Positions 1 to 6,762 of a DNA stretch of 31,281 bases are shown one piece after another. Under the pieces are notes generated by a model that was not told the DNA's origin, did not search any database, and saw only the letters and a list, made by a program, of their open reading frames with translations. Made by a program: the position numbers and the translations under genes. This DNA is from JAVEVF01 sp034005175 (lineage in GTDB: Bacteria; Actinomycetota; Coriobacteriia; Anaerosomatales; SLCP01). Numbering within the stretch: position 1 is the first letter of the stretch; every line of letters begins with the position of its first letter. Location: NCBI GenBank assembly GCA_034005175.1, contig JAVEVF010000008.1, positions 1 through 31,281 on the forward strand. Reading direction: 5' to 3'.

Positions 1-2
1 TG

Positions 3-326
3 AGCGGTGAGAACCTCGTGTTGCCCCATGGGCAGGAGGAAACCCTCACGCTTGCACCCCAGGAGAACTTCCATACGGTAGCAGTCGATCTAGGGCCAGC
101 GCTGTCCGGCAGACTTTCAGTGGAAGTCTGGGCTGGCGAGGTGCTGCTTGCACAAGGCACGAGCGTCGTGCGCGCCTCATATCTCGATCGCCTCGTCATC
201 ATCGGCGCGGTGATGATCCTGCTAGTGGGCTTGCTGATATTCATTCGCAAGCGCGTGACCAAGACAGATGCTGGTACTATTCCTTATGACGACCCCTTGC
301 AGCGCAAGGAGGGTGAGCGCTCGTGA
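3..326 (+). CDS. C-terminal part of a membrane-anchored hypothetical protein (5' truncated by window)
   Basis: The frame is open to the left edge, so the true start probably lies outside the window; the first in-window candidate is GTG at 18. About 107 residues are visible. A beta-rich, probably extracytoplasmic stretch comes first (VAVDLGPALSGRLSVEVWAGEVLLAQG), then one hydrophobic segment (LVIIGAVMILLVGLLIFI) followed at once by positive residues RKRVTK, and then a short polar tail. This gives a type I-like topology: large outside domain, single C-terminal membrane anchor, cytoplasmic tail. I do not recognise the family. The stop codon overlaps the GTG start of the next gene by 4 nt (GTGA), so the two are probably translated together. 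Confidence 0.6.
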   Translation, partial: SGENLVLPHGQEETLTLAPQENFHTVAVDLGPALSGRLSVEVWAGEVLLAQGTSVVRASYLDRLVIIGAVMILLVGLLIFIRKRVTKTDAGTIPYDDPLQRKEGERS

Positions 327-682
327 AGAAGATCATCATCCTGGCAATCGGCCTGGCCATTGCAGTAACGTTCGTGCACGACCTCGGTGCATGGGTGACG
401 GCGCGCCGCGCGGTCGTCGAAGGATCACGGGAGGCTGCCGATGTCGCTGCTGGATTAGCCTCAGAAGGAGAGCGCGCCGCGACAGCGGCAGCTGCCGAAG
501 TTGCCGCGAAACGAGGCGTGAGCGTGATTGAGTACCGACAGGACGATACGCGCGTGGAGGTTAGGGCCAGTGTCGAGGTCACGGGCACCTGGGTCCTGGC
601 GCCGATATCCGCCAGGATCGCTAACCGCCCTGCTGGTACGCTCCCTACAATCGAGAACCTCGCTACCCAACCCGTCCGCTGA
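323..682 (+). CDS. Small membrane-anchored, alanine-rich protein, TadE-like
   Basis: The protein has 119 residues and a GTG start embedded in the stop of the preceding gene. An N-terminal hydrophobic helix (IIILAIGLAIAVTFVHDLGAW) follows MKK and could be a signal anchor. After it comes an amphipathic Ala/Glu-rich stretch (EAADVAAGLASEGERAATAA), then a short segment with alternating valines (VEVRASVEVTGTWVLAPI). This pattern of one TM helix, Ala-rich stalk and small beta domain resembles TadE/TadG-like pseudopilins of Tad pilus loci, but no decisive motif is present and no Tad ATPase or secretin is in the window. A coupled membrane partner of the upstream protein is an equally good description. 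The next gene starts 21 nt downstream, suggesting one operon. Confidence 0.55.
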   Translation: MKKIIILAIGLAIAVTFVHDLGAWVTARRAVVEGSREAADVAAGLASEGERAATAAAAEVAAKRGVSVIEYRQDDTRVEVRASVEVTGTWVLAPISARIANRPAGTLPTIENLATQPVR

Positions 683-703
683 CCACGTGAGAGCCGCGCA
701 TCA

Positions 704-1819
704 ATGAAGACCATAGTCCTCGACACGAACGTCCTCCTGGCAGACCCCCAGGCGCTTTTCTCCTTCCCCGATGCCGAGATCGTGATCCCCGACACCGTCC
801 TCGGCGAACTCGACAAGCTCAAGACGTCGCGTGTCGATCCGGATCTGCGCTTCCGCGGCCGCGAAGTCTCGCGCAACCTCTTCGAGCTTTCAGAGGAAGG
901 AAGTCTGAGTGACGGCATAGATCTCGATGGCGGAGGTCGGGTGCGTGTGGTGCCCGTGGACGCCGATGCGCCGATGCCCGAGGGGCTCTCCAGCCGCAAC
1001 GCCGATGATCGGATTCTCGCGGTGGCGCTTCAGCTCTGCCAGACGGGATGTCCCGACGGTCTAATCATGATCACAAACGATCTCAACATGCTCTTGAAGG
1101 CGCAGACGTACGGCTTGGAGGTCGAACGCTATTCGGAAGGCCCGGACGGCGGGTTCGCAAAACGCTACATCATCCGACCGTTCCAGCGCTACCGGGTGCC
1201 TCTCGGCATCCTCGCCACATCGTTGGCGATCTTCGCAGCCATCATCGTCATCAGCGTGTGGGGACCAGGCGCGCGAGACACCACGCCCTCGGCCGTGCCT
1301 CCCGAGTTCCGTGATCAACTCCCCGCCGCGCAACAGCGCATCTTGGACTATCTGACAACCCTCGAGCGCGATGAGAAGAACCTCGATGCCCGGCTTGACC
1401 TCGCCAATCTCTACTACGAACTGCGGTTGAGCACGGGGGATATCCGATACTCCACCTTGGCCATCCGCCATTACGAGCGCTATCTTGAACTGCGGCCGGA
1501 GAACCTCGATGTCCGAGCGGACCTTGCCGCATCGTATTTCTACGCTGGGCAGACCGACCGCGCCATCCAAGAGGCCACACGTATCCTTGAACAAGATGGC
1601 GAACACGTGCAGGCGCTCTTCAATCTCGGTATCTTCTACTGGCGCGGCCGACAGGATTTCGCGGCAGCAGCAACGCAGTTCCAACGCGTCATCGAGCTCA
1701 CTGGAAACGCAGACCCGCAGTACCAGCACATCAATGAGGAAGCCACAAGCGCTCTCGAGCAGGTCCGACAGGAAGCGGCAGCGGCAGGCCAGCCGCTGCC
1801 CGAAGGGGGAACGTTCTAG
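704..1819 (+). CDS. PIN-domain nuclease fused to a TM helix and a TPR domain
   Basis: The protein has 371 residues. Residues 1-145 match the PIN domain found at the N-terminus of PhoH2/YlaK-type proteins: VLDTNVLLADP with D7, GELDKLK with E35, NADDRILA with D101/D102, and ITNDLN with D126, which together supply the acidic metal site of PIN ribonucleases. In those relatives a PhoH ATPase follows. Here the chain instead has one hydrophobic helix at about 166-186 and then about 160 residues of helical repeats at 205-360, including YYELRLSTGDIRYSTLAIRH and ALFNLGIFYWRGRQDFAAA, which look like TPRs. The likely arrangement is a cytoplasmic nuclease domain tethered to the membrane with the TPRs outside. 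Start ATG 704; the stop lies 1 nt before trxB. RNase activity and target are inferred, not shown. Confidence 0.8.
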   Translation: MKTIVLDTNVLLADPQALFSFPDAEIVIPDTVLGELDKLKTSRVDPDLRFRGREVSRNLFELSEEGSLSDGIDLDGGGRVRVVPVDADAPMPEGLSSRNADDRILAVALQLCQTGCPDGLIMITNDLNMLLKAQTYGLEVERYSEGPDGGFAKRYIIRPFQRYRVPLGILATSLAIFAAIIVISVWGPGARDTTPSAVPPEFRDQLPAAQQRILDYLTTLERDEKNLDARLDLANLYYELRLSTGDIRYSTLAIRHYERYLELRPENLDVRADLAASYFYAGQTDRAIQEATRILEQDGEHVQALFNLGIFYWRGRQDFAAAATQFQRVIELTGNADPQYQHINEEATSALEQVRQEAAAAGQPLPEGGTF

Positions 1820-1820
1820 C

Positions 1821-2759
1821 ATGCCGAACGTCGATATAGCCATAATCGGTGCAGGGCCAGCAGGCCTTACCGCGGCACTGTACGCAGCACGCGCCCGGGC
1901 AAGCACAACCGTCTTTGAGCGCGGGATACCCGGAGGTCAGATCGTCACCACGGACTGGATCGAGAACTACCCTGGCTTTCCGAAAGGCCTCTCGGGACAG
2001 GAGCTCGGCGATCTGATGCTTGCGCAAGCCGAGGAGTTCGGAGCACAGGTCAAGCCCTTCACGAACGTGACTTCTGTCCGACCCGAGGCCCTTGATTTCG
2101 TGGTGACCACCGAGGACGGTGACGAGTACCTCGCTCGTGCGGTCATCTTCGCCACCGGTGCCGTCCCGAAGAGGCTTGAGGTCCCCGGTGAGGTCGAATA
2201 CACAGGCCGTGGCGTCTCTTGGTGTGCGACGTGTGATGGTGCACTGTACAGAGACAAGACCGTGTGCGTGATCGGCGGCGGTGACGCAGCCGTCGAAGAG
2301 GCGCTCTTCCTCACGAAGTTTGCGGCACGCGTGCATATCGTGCACCGTCGTGACGAGCTGCGGGCAACCAAGTGCATCCAGGAGCGCTGCTTCGACAATG
2401 AGCGGATCGAGATGCAGTGGAGCCGTGTGGTCTCATCGATCGAAGGTGATGGAACAAAGGTGACCGGCGTGGTGCTGCAGTCAACGAAAGGTGAGGAGGA
2501 TCTGCACCTGCCGGTCGATGGGGTGTTCATCTTCGTAGGCATCGACCCGGTCAACGAGGTCGTAGCCGACCTTGTCGAGCTGAACGAGAAGGGGTACATC
2601 AAGATAGACCACGATGGTCACACGTCGTGGCCGGGACTATATGCTGCCGGGGATGTCACTGACTCGGAACTCAAACAAGTGATAACCGCTGCAGCCAAGG
2701 GTGCTTCGGCGGCGTTTGAGGCACTGCGCTATGTCGATGAGAAGGTCTGCGCCATCTAG
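1821..2759 (+). CDS. trxB: Thioredoxin reductase
   Basis: FAD- and NADPH-dependent enzyme (312 aa) that reduces thioredoxin in the cytoplasm. The N-terminal FAD dinucleotide motif is IGAGPAGLTAALYAAR. The redox-active pair is C135-A-T-C138 in WCATCDG, followed by the NADPH-binding VIGGGDAAVEEALFL, with HRRDELRA after it (the HRR motif favours NADPH) and the C-terminal FAD signature GLYAAGDVTD. The frame is open far upstream, but that part overlaps the preceding gene. ATG 1821 gives the standard N-terminus and has a GGGGGAA-type ribosome site about 8-10 nt upstream, inside the end of the PIN gene. trxA follows after 24 nt, so reductase and substrate are co-transcribed. Confidence 0.97.
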   Translation: MPNVDIAIIGAGPAGLTAALYAARARASTTVFERGIPGGQIVTTDWIENYPGFPKGLSGQELGDLMLAQAEEFGAQVKPFTNVTSVRPEALDFVVTTEDGDEYLARAVIFATGAVPKRLEVPGEVEYTGRGVSWCATCDGALYRDKTVCVIGGGDAAVEEALFLTKFAARVHIVHRRDELRATKCIQERCFDNERIEMQWSRVVSSIEGDGTKVTGVVLQSTKGEEDLHLPVDGVFIFVGIDPVNEVVADLVELNEKGYIKIDHDGHTSWPGLYAAGDVTDSELKQVITAAAKGASAAFEALRYVDEKVCAI

Positions 2760-2783
2760 GCGCACCACGGAAGGAGACAAAGG

Positions 2784-3113
2784 ATGGCCGATGCATTGAT
2801 TCATGTCACCGACGCTGAGTTCGAGAGCGACGTAGTGAACGCCGAGAAGCCCGTCGTTCTCGATTTCTGGGCGCCGTGGTGCGGCCCCTGCAGGATGATG
2901 GAACCGGTTCTCAAGGAACTCGCCGAGGAGTATGGCGACAAGATCGTGGTCGGCAAGCTCAATGTCGATGAGAACCCTGCGACAGCGCAGAAGTACGAGA
3001 TCCTCTCCATTCCAACACTGCTCGTCTTCAGCGGCGGTGAAGTGGCCAAGAAGCTTGTCGGCGCGATGCCTAAGAAGCGACTTGTCGAGGAACTCGCTCC
3101 CTGGATCGGCTAG
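2784..3113 (+). CDS. trxA: Thioredoxin
   Basis: A 109-residue classical thioredoxin. The active site is W32-C33-G34-P35-C36, in the context LDFWAPWCGPCRMMEPVL. The cis-proline loop is visible as SIPTLLVFSGGEV, and the C-terminal helix ends KKRLVEELAPWIG. It transfers reducing equivalents from TrxB to protein disulfides in the cytoplasm. The start ATG 2784 is preceded by AAGGAGACAAAGG. It is the last gene of the trxB-trxA unit, and a perfect hairpin follows 14 nt after the stop codon. Confidence 0.97.
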   Translation: MADALIHVTDAEFESDVVNAEKPVVLDFWAPWCGPCRMMEPVLKELAEEYGDKIVVGKLNVDENPATAQKYEILSIPTLLVFSGGEVAKKLVGAMPKKRLVEELAPWIG

Positions 3114-3126
3114 AACTATCTGATCA

Positions 3127-3152
3127 GCAGGCCCCCGGCACCGGGGGCCTGC
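3127..3152 (+). terminator. Hairpin terminator after trxA
   Basis: A perfect inverted repeat, GCAGGCCCCCGG at 3127-3138 and CCGGGGGCCTGC at 3141-3152, separated by CA. In RNA it folds as an 11-bp GC-rich stem with a 4-nt loop. Only TTCAG follows, not a T-run, so it is a U-poor terminator. Its position directly after trxA supports the call. Confidence 0.75.
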
Positions 3153-3200
3153 TTCAGTGCACGTGCTTCACTGCAACGCGATGAAACGGAGTAAGCCGCC

Positions 3201-3449
3201 ATGTGTGAGACCGGAGTCCACACCGGACAACTGAGACTTATGATCGCCCAGGTTGATGACTCGCTTGCCATGGCTCAGCAGTGGCTTGAGCAAGTACATC
3301 ATCTTGCAGACCACGCCGAGGAGCGCGAAGCAAGCGCGCTTGTGGCCCAGGCAGGAGTGCTTCTGGGCGAGGCCCGCGCCAAGCTGCGGTCCTCCACCGA
3401 GATCATCGAGGGTGAACCGGGGAGCACCGTCACAGTCGAGCGCGTCTAG
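3201..3449 (+). CDS. Small helical hypothetical protein
   Basis: An 82-residue frame starting at ATG 3201, with CGGAG 10-15 nt upstream. The product is almost entirely helical and rich in Gln, Glu and Ala (SLAMAQQWLEQVHHLADHAEEREASALVAQAGVLLGEARAKLRS), with no membrane segment and no family motif I know. It lies alone between the trxA terminator and the converging nikO gene, overlapping the nikO stop by 4 nt. Its own promoter would have to lie in 3153-3200, where I see none that is clear. The opposite-strand frame here is longer but has no ribosome site or recognisable content. I consider this a plausible but unproven gene. Confidence 0.5.
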   Translation: MCETGVHTGQLRLMIAQVDDSLAMAQQWLEQVHHLADHAEEREASALVAQAGVLLGEARAKLRSSTEIIEGEPGSTVTVERV

Positions 3450-4213
3450 CGCTCCTCCCTGCGCGCTCTCGCGCACACCGGGCAGACCTTCATCGCCGAA
3501 GGGCGCTCCAGACCGCTGCGCGCCAACAGGTCATCGTCGCTGAACACCTCTTGTGTAGGCCCGTCGGCAGTGATGGTACCGTCGCTCATGACAATCGTGC
3601 GCTCGCACAGCTCAAGCGCCAGGTCCAAATCGTGGGTGGCGATGATCTTCGTGTGGTCAAACGTCGCCAACAGCCCGATAAGATTGCGCCGCGCCCGAGG
3701 ATCGAGGTTCGACGAGGGCTCATCCATCACAAGCGCGTTCGGGCACATTGCCAGCACCGTAGCAATGGAGACCGCACGCTTCTCCCCACCTGAAAGACGG
3801 TACGGTGGACGGTCCTTCAGGTGAGAGGCACCGACCCGAGTGAGCGCATCATCTACCCGAATCGCGACTTCGTTGTCGGGCAGCCCGAGATTCAGCGGGC
3901 CGAACGCGACGTCCTCTCCCACGCTCGGCATGAAAAGCTGGTCATCGGGGTCTTGGAAGACCATGCCGATGGATCGCCGGATGTCATGAGCTGTTCGCCT
4001 AGTGACGGGGACATCCCCGATGCGCACCTCGCCCTCAGCAGGCATGAGAAACCCCATGAGGTGCATGAGAAGCGTCGACTTGCCTGCCCCGTTGGCTCCG
4101 ACGAGCGCAACGGACTCCCCGTGTGTCACGGAAAACGAAACGCCGCGCAGCGCCGAAGTGTCGTCGGGATAGCGGAAGTGCACGTTGTGGCAGACGATTG
4201 AGTGGTGGCTCAT
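3446..4213 (-). CDS. nikO: ECF-type nickel/cobalt transporter ATPase (NikO/CbiO)
   Basis: A 255-residue ABC ATPase that powers uptake through the NikQ and NikMN membrane parts. Walker A is G39-ANGAGKST47, the Q-loop is VFQDPDDQLF with Q87, the signature is LSGGEKR at 140-146, Walker B is ALVMDEPSSNLD with E165, and the switch histidine is H194 in ATHDLD. FQDPDDQLF and ERPSAMKVC are typical of the CbiO/EcfA group. The start ATG overlaps the nikQ stop by 4 nt. The chain ends with CPVC (C244, C247) in a basic tail, not part of the ATPase fold. Nickel rather than cobalt is inferred from the linked nikR, nikMN and hyp genes. Confidence 0.92.
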   Translation of the reverse strand: MSHHSIVCHNVHFRYPDDTSALRGVSFSVTHGESVALVGANGAGKSTLLMHLMGFLMPAEGEVRIGDVPVTRRTAHDIRRSIGMVFQDPDDQLFMPSVGEDVAFGPLNLGLPDNEVAIRVDDALTRVGASHLKDRPPYRLSGGEKRAVSIATVLAMCPNALVMDEPSSNLDPRARRNLIGLLATFDHTKIIATHDLDLALELCERTIVMSDGTITADGPTQEVFSDDDLLARSGLERPSAMKVCPVCARARREER

Positions 4214-5022
4214 CTGATCACCCCAGTGACAAGGCTGCCTATCAAGAGCGGGATGTTTACGAGGCGGAAGAACACGAACGCCGCCGACCAGCCAAGTACG
4301 AACACGGTGTCGCGGGTGGTGAAGCGCAGTACCCCTTCAAGGCGCACCTCACCGTCGAACGCGCGGGCGAGCATGGCTTCGTACACGCGGCGCGCACGCG
4401 CGTACGTTCTCAGCAACAGGTGTCCGAGTATCTGCGTATACACACCCATCCCCATGCCGCGCTTCCCAAACGAACGCAAGGCGCGTGCGCGTGCCATGCG
4501 CATGGTCTCGCCGCCGAGCACGAAGATGTACCGGTATAGCAGCAAGAGCTGAGTGACGAGCACGTCAGGCAGTCCCAGCCTGCCAAGCGCACGGCACACG
4601 CCTGCAAAGCTCGTCGTAGCTATGAGCACGAGTGCCGCGGTCGTGGTGAGAAAGAATCGCATGAGGATGGAGAAGTATGACACCCATCCGCCCGAGATGG
4701 CGACGTTGCCGATTGTCACGAACGTCTCACGGTCAAGCAGAGGATTGAACGCACCTACCACCAGCGCAAACGGTGCGACTGCGAGCACCTTTCTGAGCAG
4801 GAATCCGGCAGGAAGGTCGGCCTCGGCGACGAGCGCGACCGGAAAGAGCACGAACGGCAGCATCTCTAGGAGCTGGTAGGGGCCGAAAGACACCACACAC
4901 ACCAGAAAGACCAGTGTGGTAATGACCTTCGCGCGGGGATCAAGCCGGTGCACCGGGGTGTCACCGAACGACAACCGGTCAAGCCGGCCAAGATCGTAGA
5001 TGCCCTCCTCGAGCGTTGACAC
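4210..5022 (-). CDS. nikQ: ECF-type nickel/cobalt transporter transmembrane component (NikQ/CbiQ)
   Basis: A 270-residue integral membrane protein of the CbiQ/EcfT family, the T component that links the ATPase to the substrate-binding subunit. The N-terminal DTPVHRLDPRAKVITTLVFL is characteristic of the family. Several hydrophobic helices follow. Two short Ala-Arg motifs that contact the ATPase can be seen in RARALRSFG and EAMLARAFDG. The next gene is nikO, with an ATGA overlap. Upstream, nikR ends 8 nt before the nikQ start, so nikR-nikQ-nikO appear to be one transcript read away from nikMN. Confidence 0.92.
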   Translation of the reverse strand: MSTLEEGIYDLGRLDRLSFGDTPVHRLDPRAKVITTLVFLVCVVSFGPYQLLEMLPFVLFPVALVAEADLPAGFLLRKVLAVAPFALVVGAFNPLLDRETFVTIGNVAISGGWVSYFSILMRFFLTTTAALVLIATTSFAGVCRALGRLGLPDVLVTQLLLLYRYIFVLGGETMRMARARALRSFGKRGMGMGVYTQILGHLLLRTYARARRVYEAMLARAFDGEVRLEGVLRFTTRDTVFVLGWSAAFVFFRLVNIPLLIGSLVTGVIR

Positions 5023-5030
5023 GGCCCCTC

Positions 5031-5450
5031 CTATGCCAACCCCTGGCCAGTGGTGGTAGCGACGAACTTGCCGTGCTTCACGCCTTTGGTGCCGATGAGC
5101 TCGGTAGCGATGCGCTCGATGACGTGCGGAATGCCTCTAAGCACCAAGACCTCCAGGCAGTGATCGTGGTCGAGATGCACGTGCAGGGTCGAGACGATCT
5201 CTTTGTGGTGAGAGTGCTGTTGGGCGGTGAGACGGTCGGAGAGGTCTGATGCGTGATGGTCATAGACAAGCGTCACGGTTCCGACCGCCTCGCCCTCACC
5301 TGATTTCCACTGCTCCTGTACGAGCGCGGCGCGCATGAGGTCACGCATCGCCTCCGAACGGTTGACGTAGCCGCGCTCGGCGATGAGCGCATCGAAGCGA
5401 TCCAGCAGACGCTCATCGACCGAGACTCCGAACCTTACGACAGCAGACAC
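5031..5450 (-). CDS. nikR: Nickel-responsive ribbon-helix-helix regulator NikR
   Basis: A 139-residue transcription factor. Residues 1-45 form a ribbon-helix-helix DNA-binding domain (VVRFGVSVDERLLDRFDALI, then NRSEAMRDLMR). The rest is an ACT-like nickel-binding domain. The high-affinity Ni site residues fit H79, H90, H92 and C98 in QQHSHHKEIVSTLHVHLDHDHC, spaced as in E. coli NikR (H76, H87, H89, C95). It starts with GTG 5450 after GAAGGGAGGG. It probably represses the divergent nikMN and its own operon when nickel is sufficient. I found no copy of the E. coli GTATGA/TCATAC operator. Confidence 0.95.
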   Translation of the reverse strand: MSAVVRFGVSVDERLLDRFDALIAERGYVNRSEAMRDLMRAALVQEQWKSGEGEAVGTVTLVYDHHASDLSDRLTAQQHSHHKEIVSTLHVHLDHDHCLEVLVLRGIPHVIERIATELIGTKGVKHGKFVATTTGQGLA

Positions 5451-5553
5451 GTCGCCCTCCCTTCATGAATCGCATCCGATAGCACCATGGCGGTGTGTGC
5501 GTGACACGGTGCGCACGCGCATGGCGATGTTCGTGCGAATCAGTCAGAAAACC

Positions 5554-5582
5554 TTGACCCGGTGACAAAGCCTTCGTACGGT
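5554..5582 (+). promoter_or_regulatory. Likely promoter of nikMN
   Basis: A TTGACC -35 element at 5554-5559 and TACGGT -10 at 5577-5582 are separated by exactly 17 nt. This is the only good sigma-70-like pair in the 210-nt nikR-nikMN intergenic region. The -10 lies in a CGTACGG(T/C)GG element (5575-5584) that recurs at 5628-5637, and these copies could be regulator contact sites. Confidence 0.55.
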
Positions 5583-5660
5583 GGCAATCGTAGCACGGAT
5601 TCTTGAGTGGTAACACACACGCCAGTCCGTACGGCGGTATAAGGTGATGGGAGGGCCCCG

Positions 5661-6701
5661 ATGCACATGTCAGACGCCTTGCTCACCCCTGCAGTGGGCG
5701 CAGCGATGTGGGGCGCGACGGCGGTCACGACGGTGTACTGTGCCAAGAAGGTGCGCGATGAGCTCGATGAGAGCAAGATCCCATTGATGGGCGTCGCCGG
5801 GGCATTCGTGTTCGCCGCCCAGATGCTGAACTTCGCCATCCCTGGAACGGGATCGAGCGGGCACATCGGGGGCGGGCTTCTGCTGACAGCTCTGCTCGGT
5901 CCGTATGCTGCGTTCCTCGTCATTGCATCGGTGTTAGGGATTCAAGCGCTGTTCTTCGCAGACGGGGGCCTCATCGCACTCGGCGCCAACATCTTCAACC
6001 TGGGGTTCTTTCCCGCGTTCATCGTGTATCCGCTCATCTTCAAGCCTCTCGTGGGTACCGCCCCCACTCGATTGAGGGTTCTCATCGGAAGCGTGCTCGC
6101 GGCTGTGGCGAGCATGACGCTGGGCGCGACATCGGTTGTGCTTCAGACGACCATCTCGGGTATCTCCGAGCTGCCGTTTCTCACATTCATGCTCATGATG
6201 GTGCCGATTCACATCGCCATCGGCGTCGTCGAAGGGCTCGTCACCGCCGGTGTTCTGCTGTTCGTCCGAGAGGCGCAGCCTGAGATTCTCGACCGTGCAG
6301 CCACCGGCCGCTCCTACACGGGACTGGCCCTGCGGCCTGTCATCATCGGCCTGCTGTGTGCCGCGCTTCTCGCAGGTGGTGCCATCGCCTGGTTCGCCTC
6401 GGCAAGCCCCGACGGACTGGAATGGTCGATCGAGAAGGTGGCGGGCACCGAGGAGATCGAAGGAGCCACGGGAACCGCTCACAAGCGTTCGCAAGACCTC
6501 CAGGAACGGATGAGTCTTCTACCCGATTACTCGTTCAAGTCGGGAACAGAGGATGCGGGGGAGTCAGATGCCGTGTGGCCAGCAGTCGACTTGGGCACCA
6601 CCACGTCGGGCGTGGTGGGTGCGGCACTCACCATCGCGATGGCAGCGCTCATCGGCTATGCGTTGAAGCGGCGCTCGGGGAATCGGACGGCACGGGGATA
6701 G
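5661..6701 (+). CDS. nikMN: Nickel ECF substrate-binding membrane protein, fused NikM-NikN (CbiM family with PDGL domain)
   Basis: A 346-residue membrane protein that binds Ni2+ and passes it through the NikQO energy unit. It begins Met-His-Met; in the CbiM/NikM family the N-terminal amine and H2 bind the metal, so the start at 5661 (GGGAGG 5-8 nt upstream) is well placed. The second metal-site histidine is H68 in GTGSSGHIGGG. CbiM-like helices fill residues 1-205. A NikN-like part follows, marked by PDGLEW at 250-255, between a TM at about 222-245 and a final TM at about 315-335. The fusion with a PDGL domain is usual for nickel rather than cobalt systems. It is divergent from nikR. Confidence 0.93.
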   Translation: MHMSDALLTPAVGAAMWGATAVTTVYCAKKVRDELDESKIPLMGVAGAFVFAAQMLNFAIPGTGSSGHIGGGLLLTALLGPYAAFLVIASVLGIQALFFADGGLIALGANIFNLGFFPAFIVYPLIFKPLVGTAPTRLRVLIGSVLAAVASMTLGATSVVLQTTISGISELPFLTFMLMMVPIHIAIGVVEGLVTAGVLLFVREAQPEILDRAATGRSYTGLALRPVIIGLLCAALLAGGAIAWFASASPDGLEWSIEKVAGTEEIEGATGTAHKRSQDLQERMSLLPDYSFKSGTEDAGESDAVWPAVDLGTTTSGVVGAALTIAMAALIGYALKRRSGNRTARG

Positions 6702-6747
6702 TGCCCGCGACTCTCGGCCTTGAACCACGGTGCGTGGCCCGCGCTGC

Positions 6748-6762
6748 TACAATGCGAGCGTG
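6748..6762 (+). promoter_or_regulatory. TACAAT -10 element and leaderless GTG start
   Basis: TACAAT at 6748-6753 is followed by 6 nt and then GTG at 6760-6762, which is exactly where transcription should begin. No ribosome binding site is present before this GTG. The arrangement -10, N6, GTG is the hallmark of leaderless mRNAs in Actinobacteria. There is no good -35 at 16-18 nt spacing; TTGAAC at 6720 is 22 nt away. Confidence 0.6.

Noticed and set aside
1061..1906. 281-codon minus-strand frame opposite the PIN-TM-TPR gene
   Set aside because: The plus-strand product has clear PIN and TPR content; this frame has none and no ribosome site.
5603..5643. TTGAGT and TATAAG as an alternative nikMN promoter
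   Set aside because: The spacing is 29 nt, far from 16-18, and the start point would fall next to the ribosome site. The pair at 5554-5582 is better.
5031..5660. Classical NikR operator GTATGA-N16-TCATAC between nikR and nikMN
   Set aside because: Neither half-site with this spacing is present, so regulation by NikR is inferred from gene position only.
5934..6494. Long open frame on the minus strand opposite nikMN (186 codons)
   Set aside because: It lies fully opposite a well-supported gene, has no ribosome site, and its composition (His, Arg, Asp rich) is what the reverse frame of high-GC coding DNA gives.
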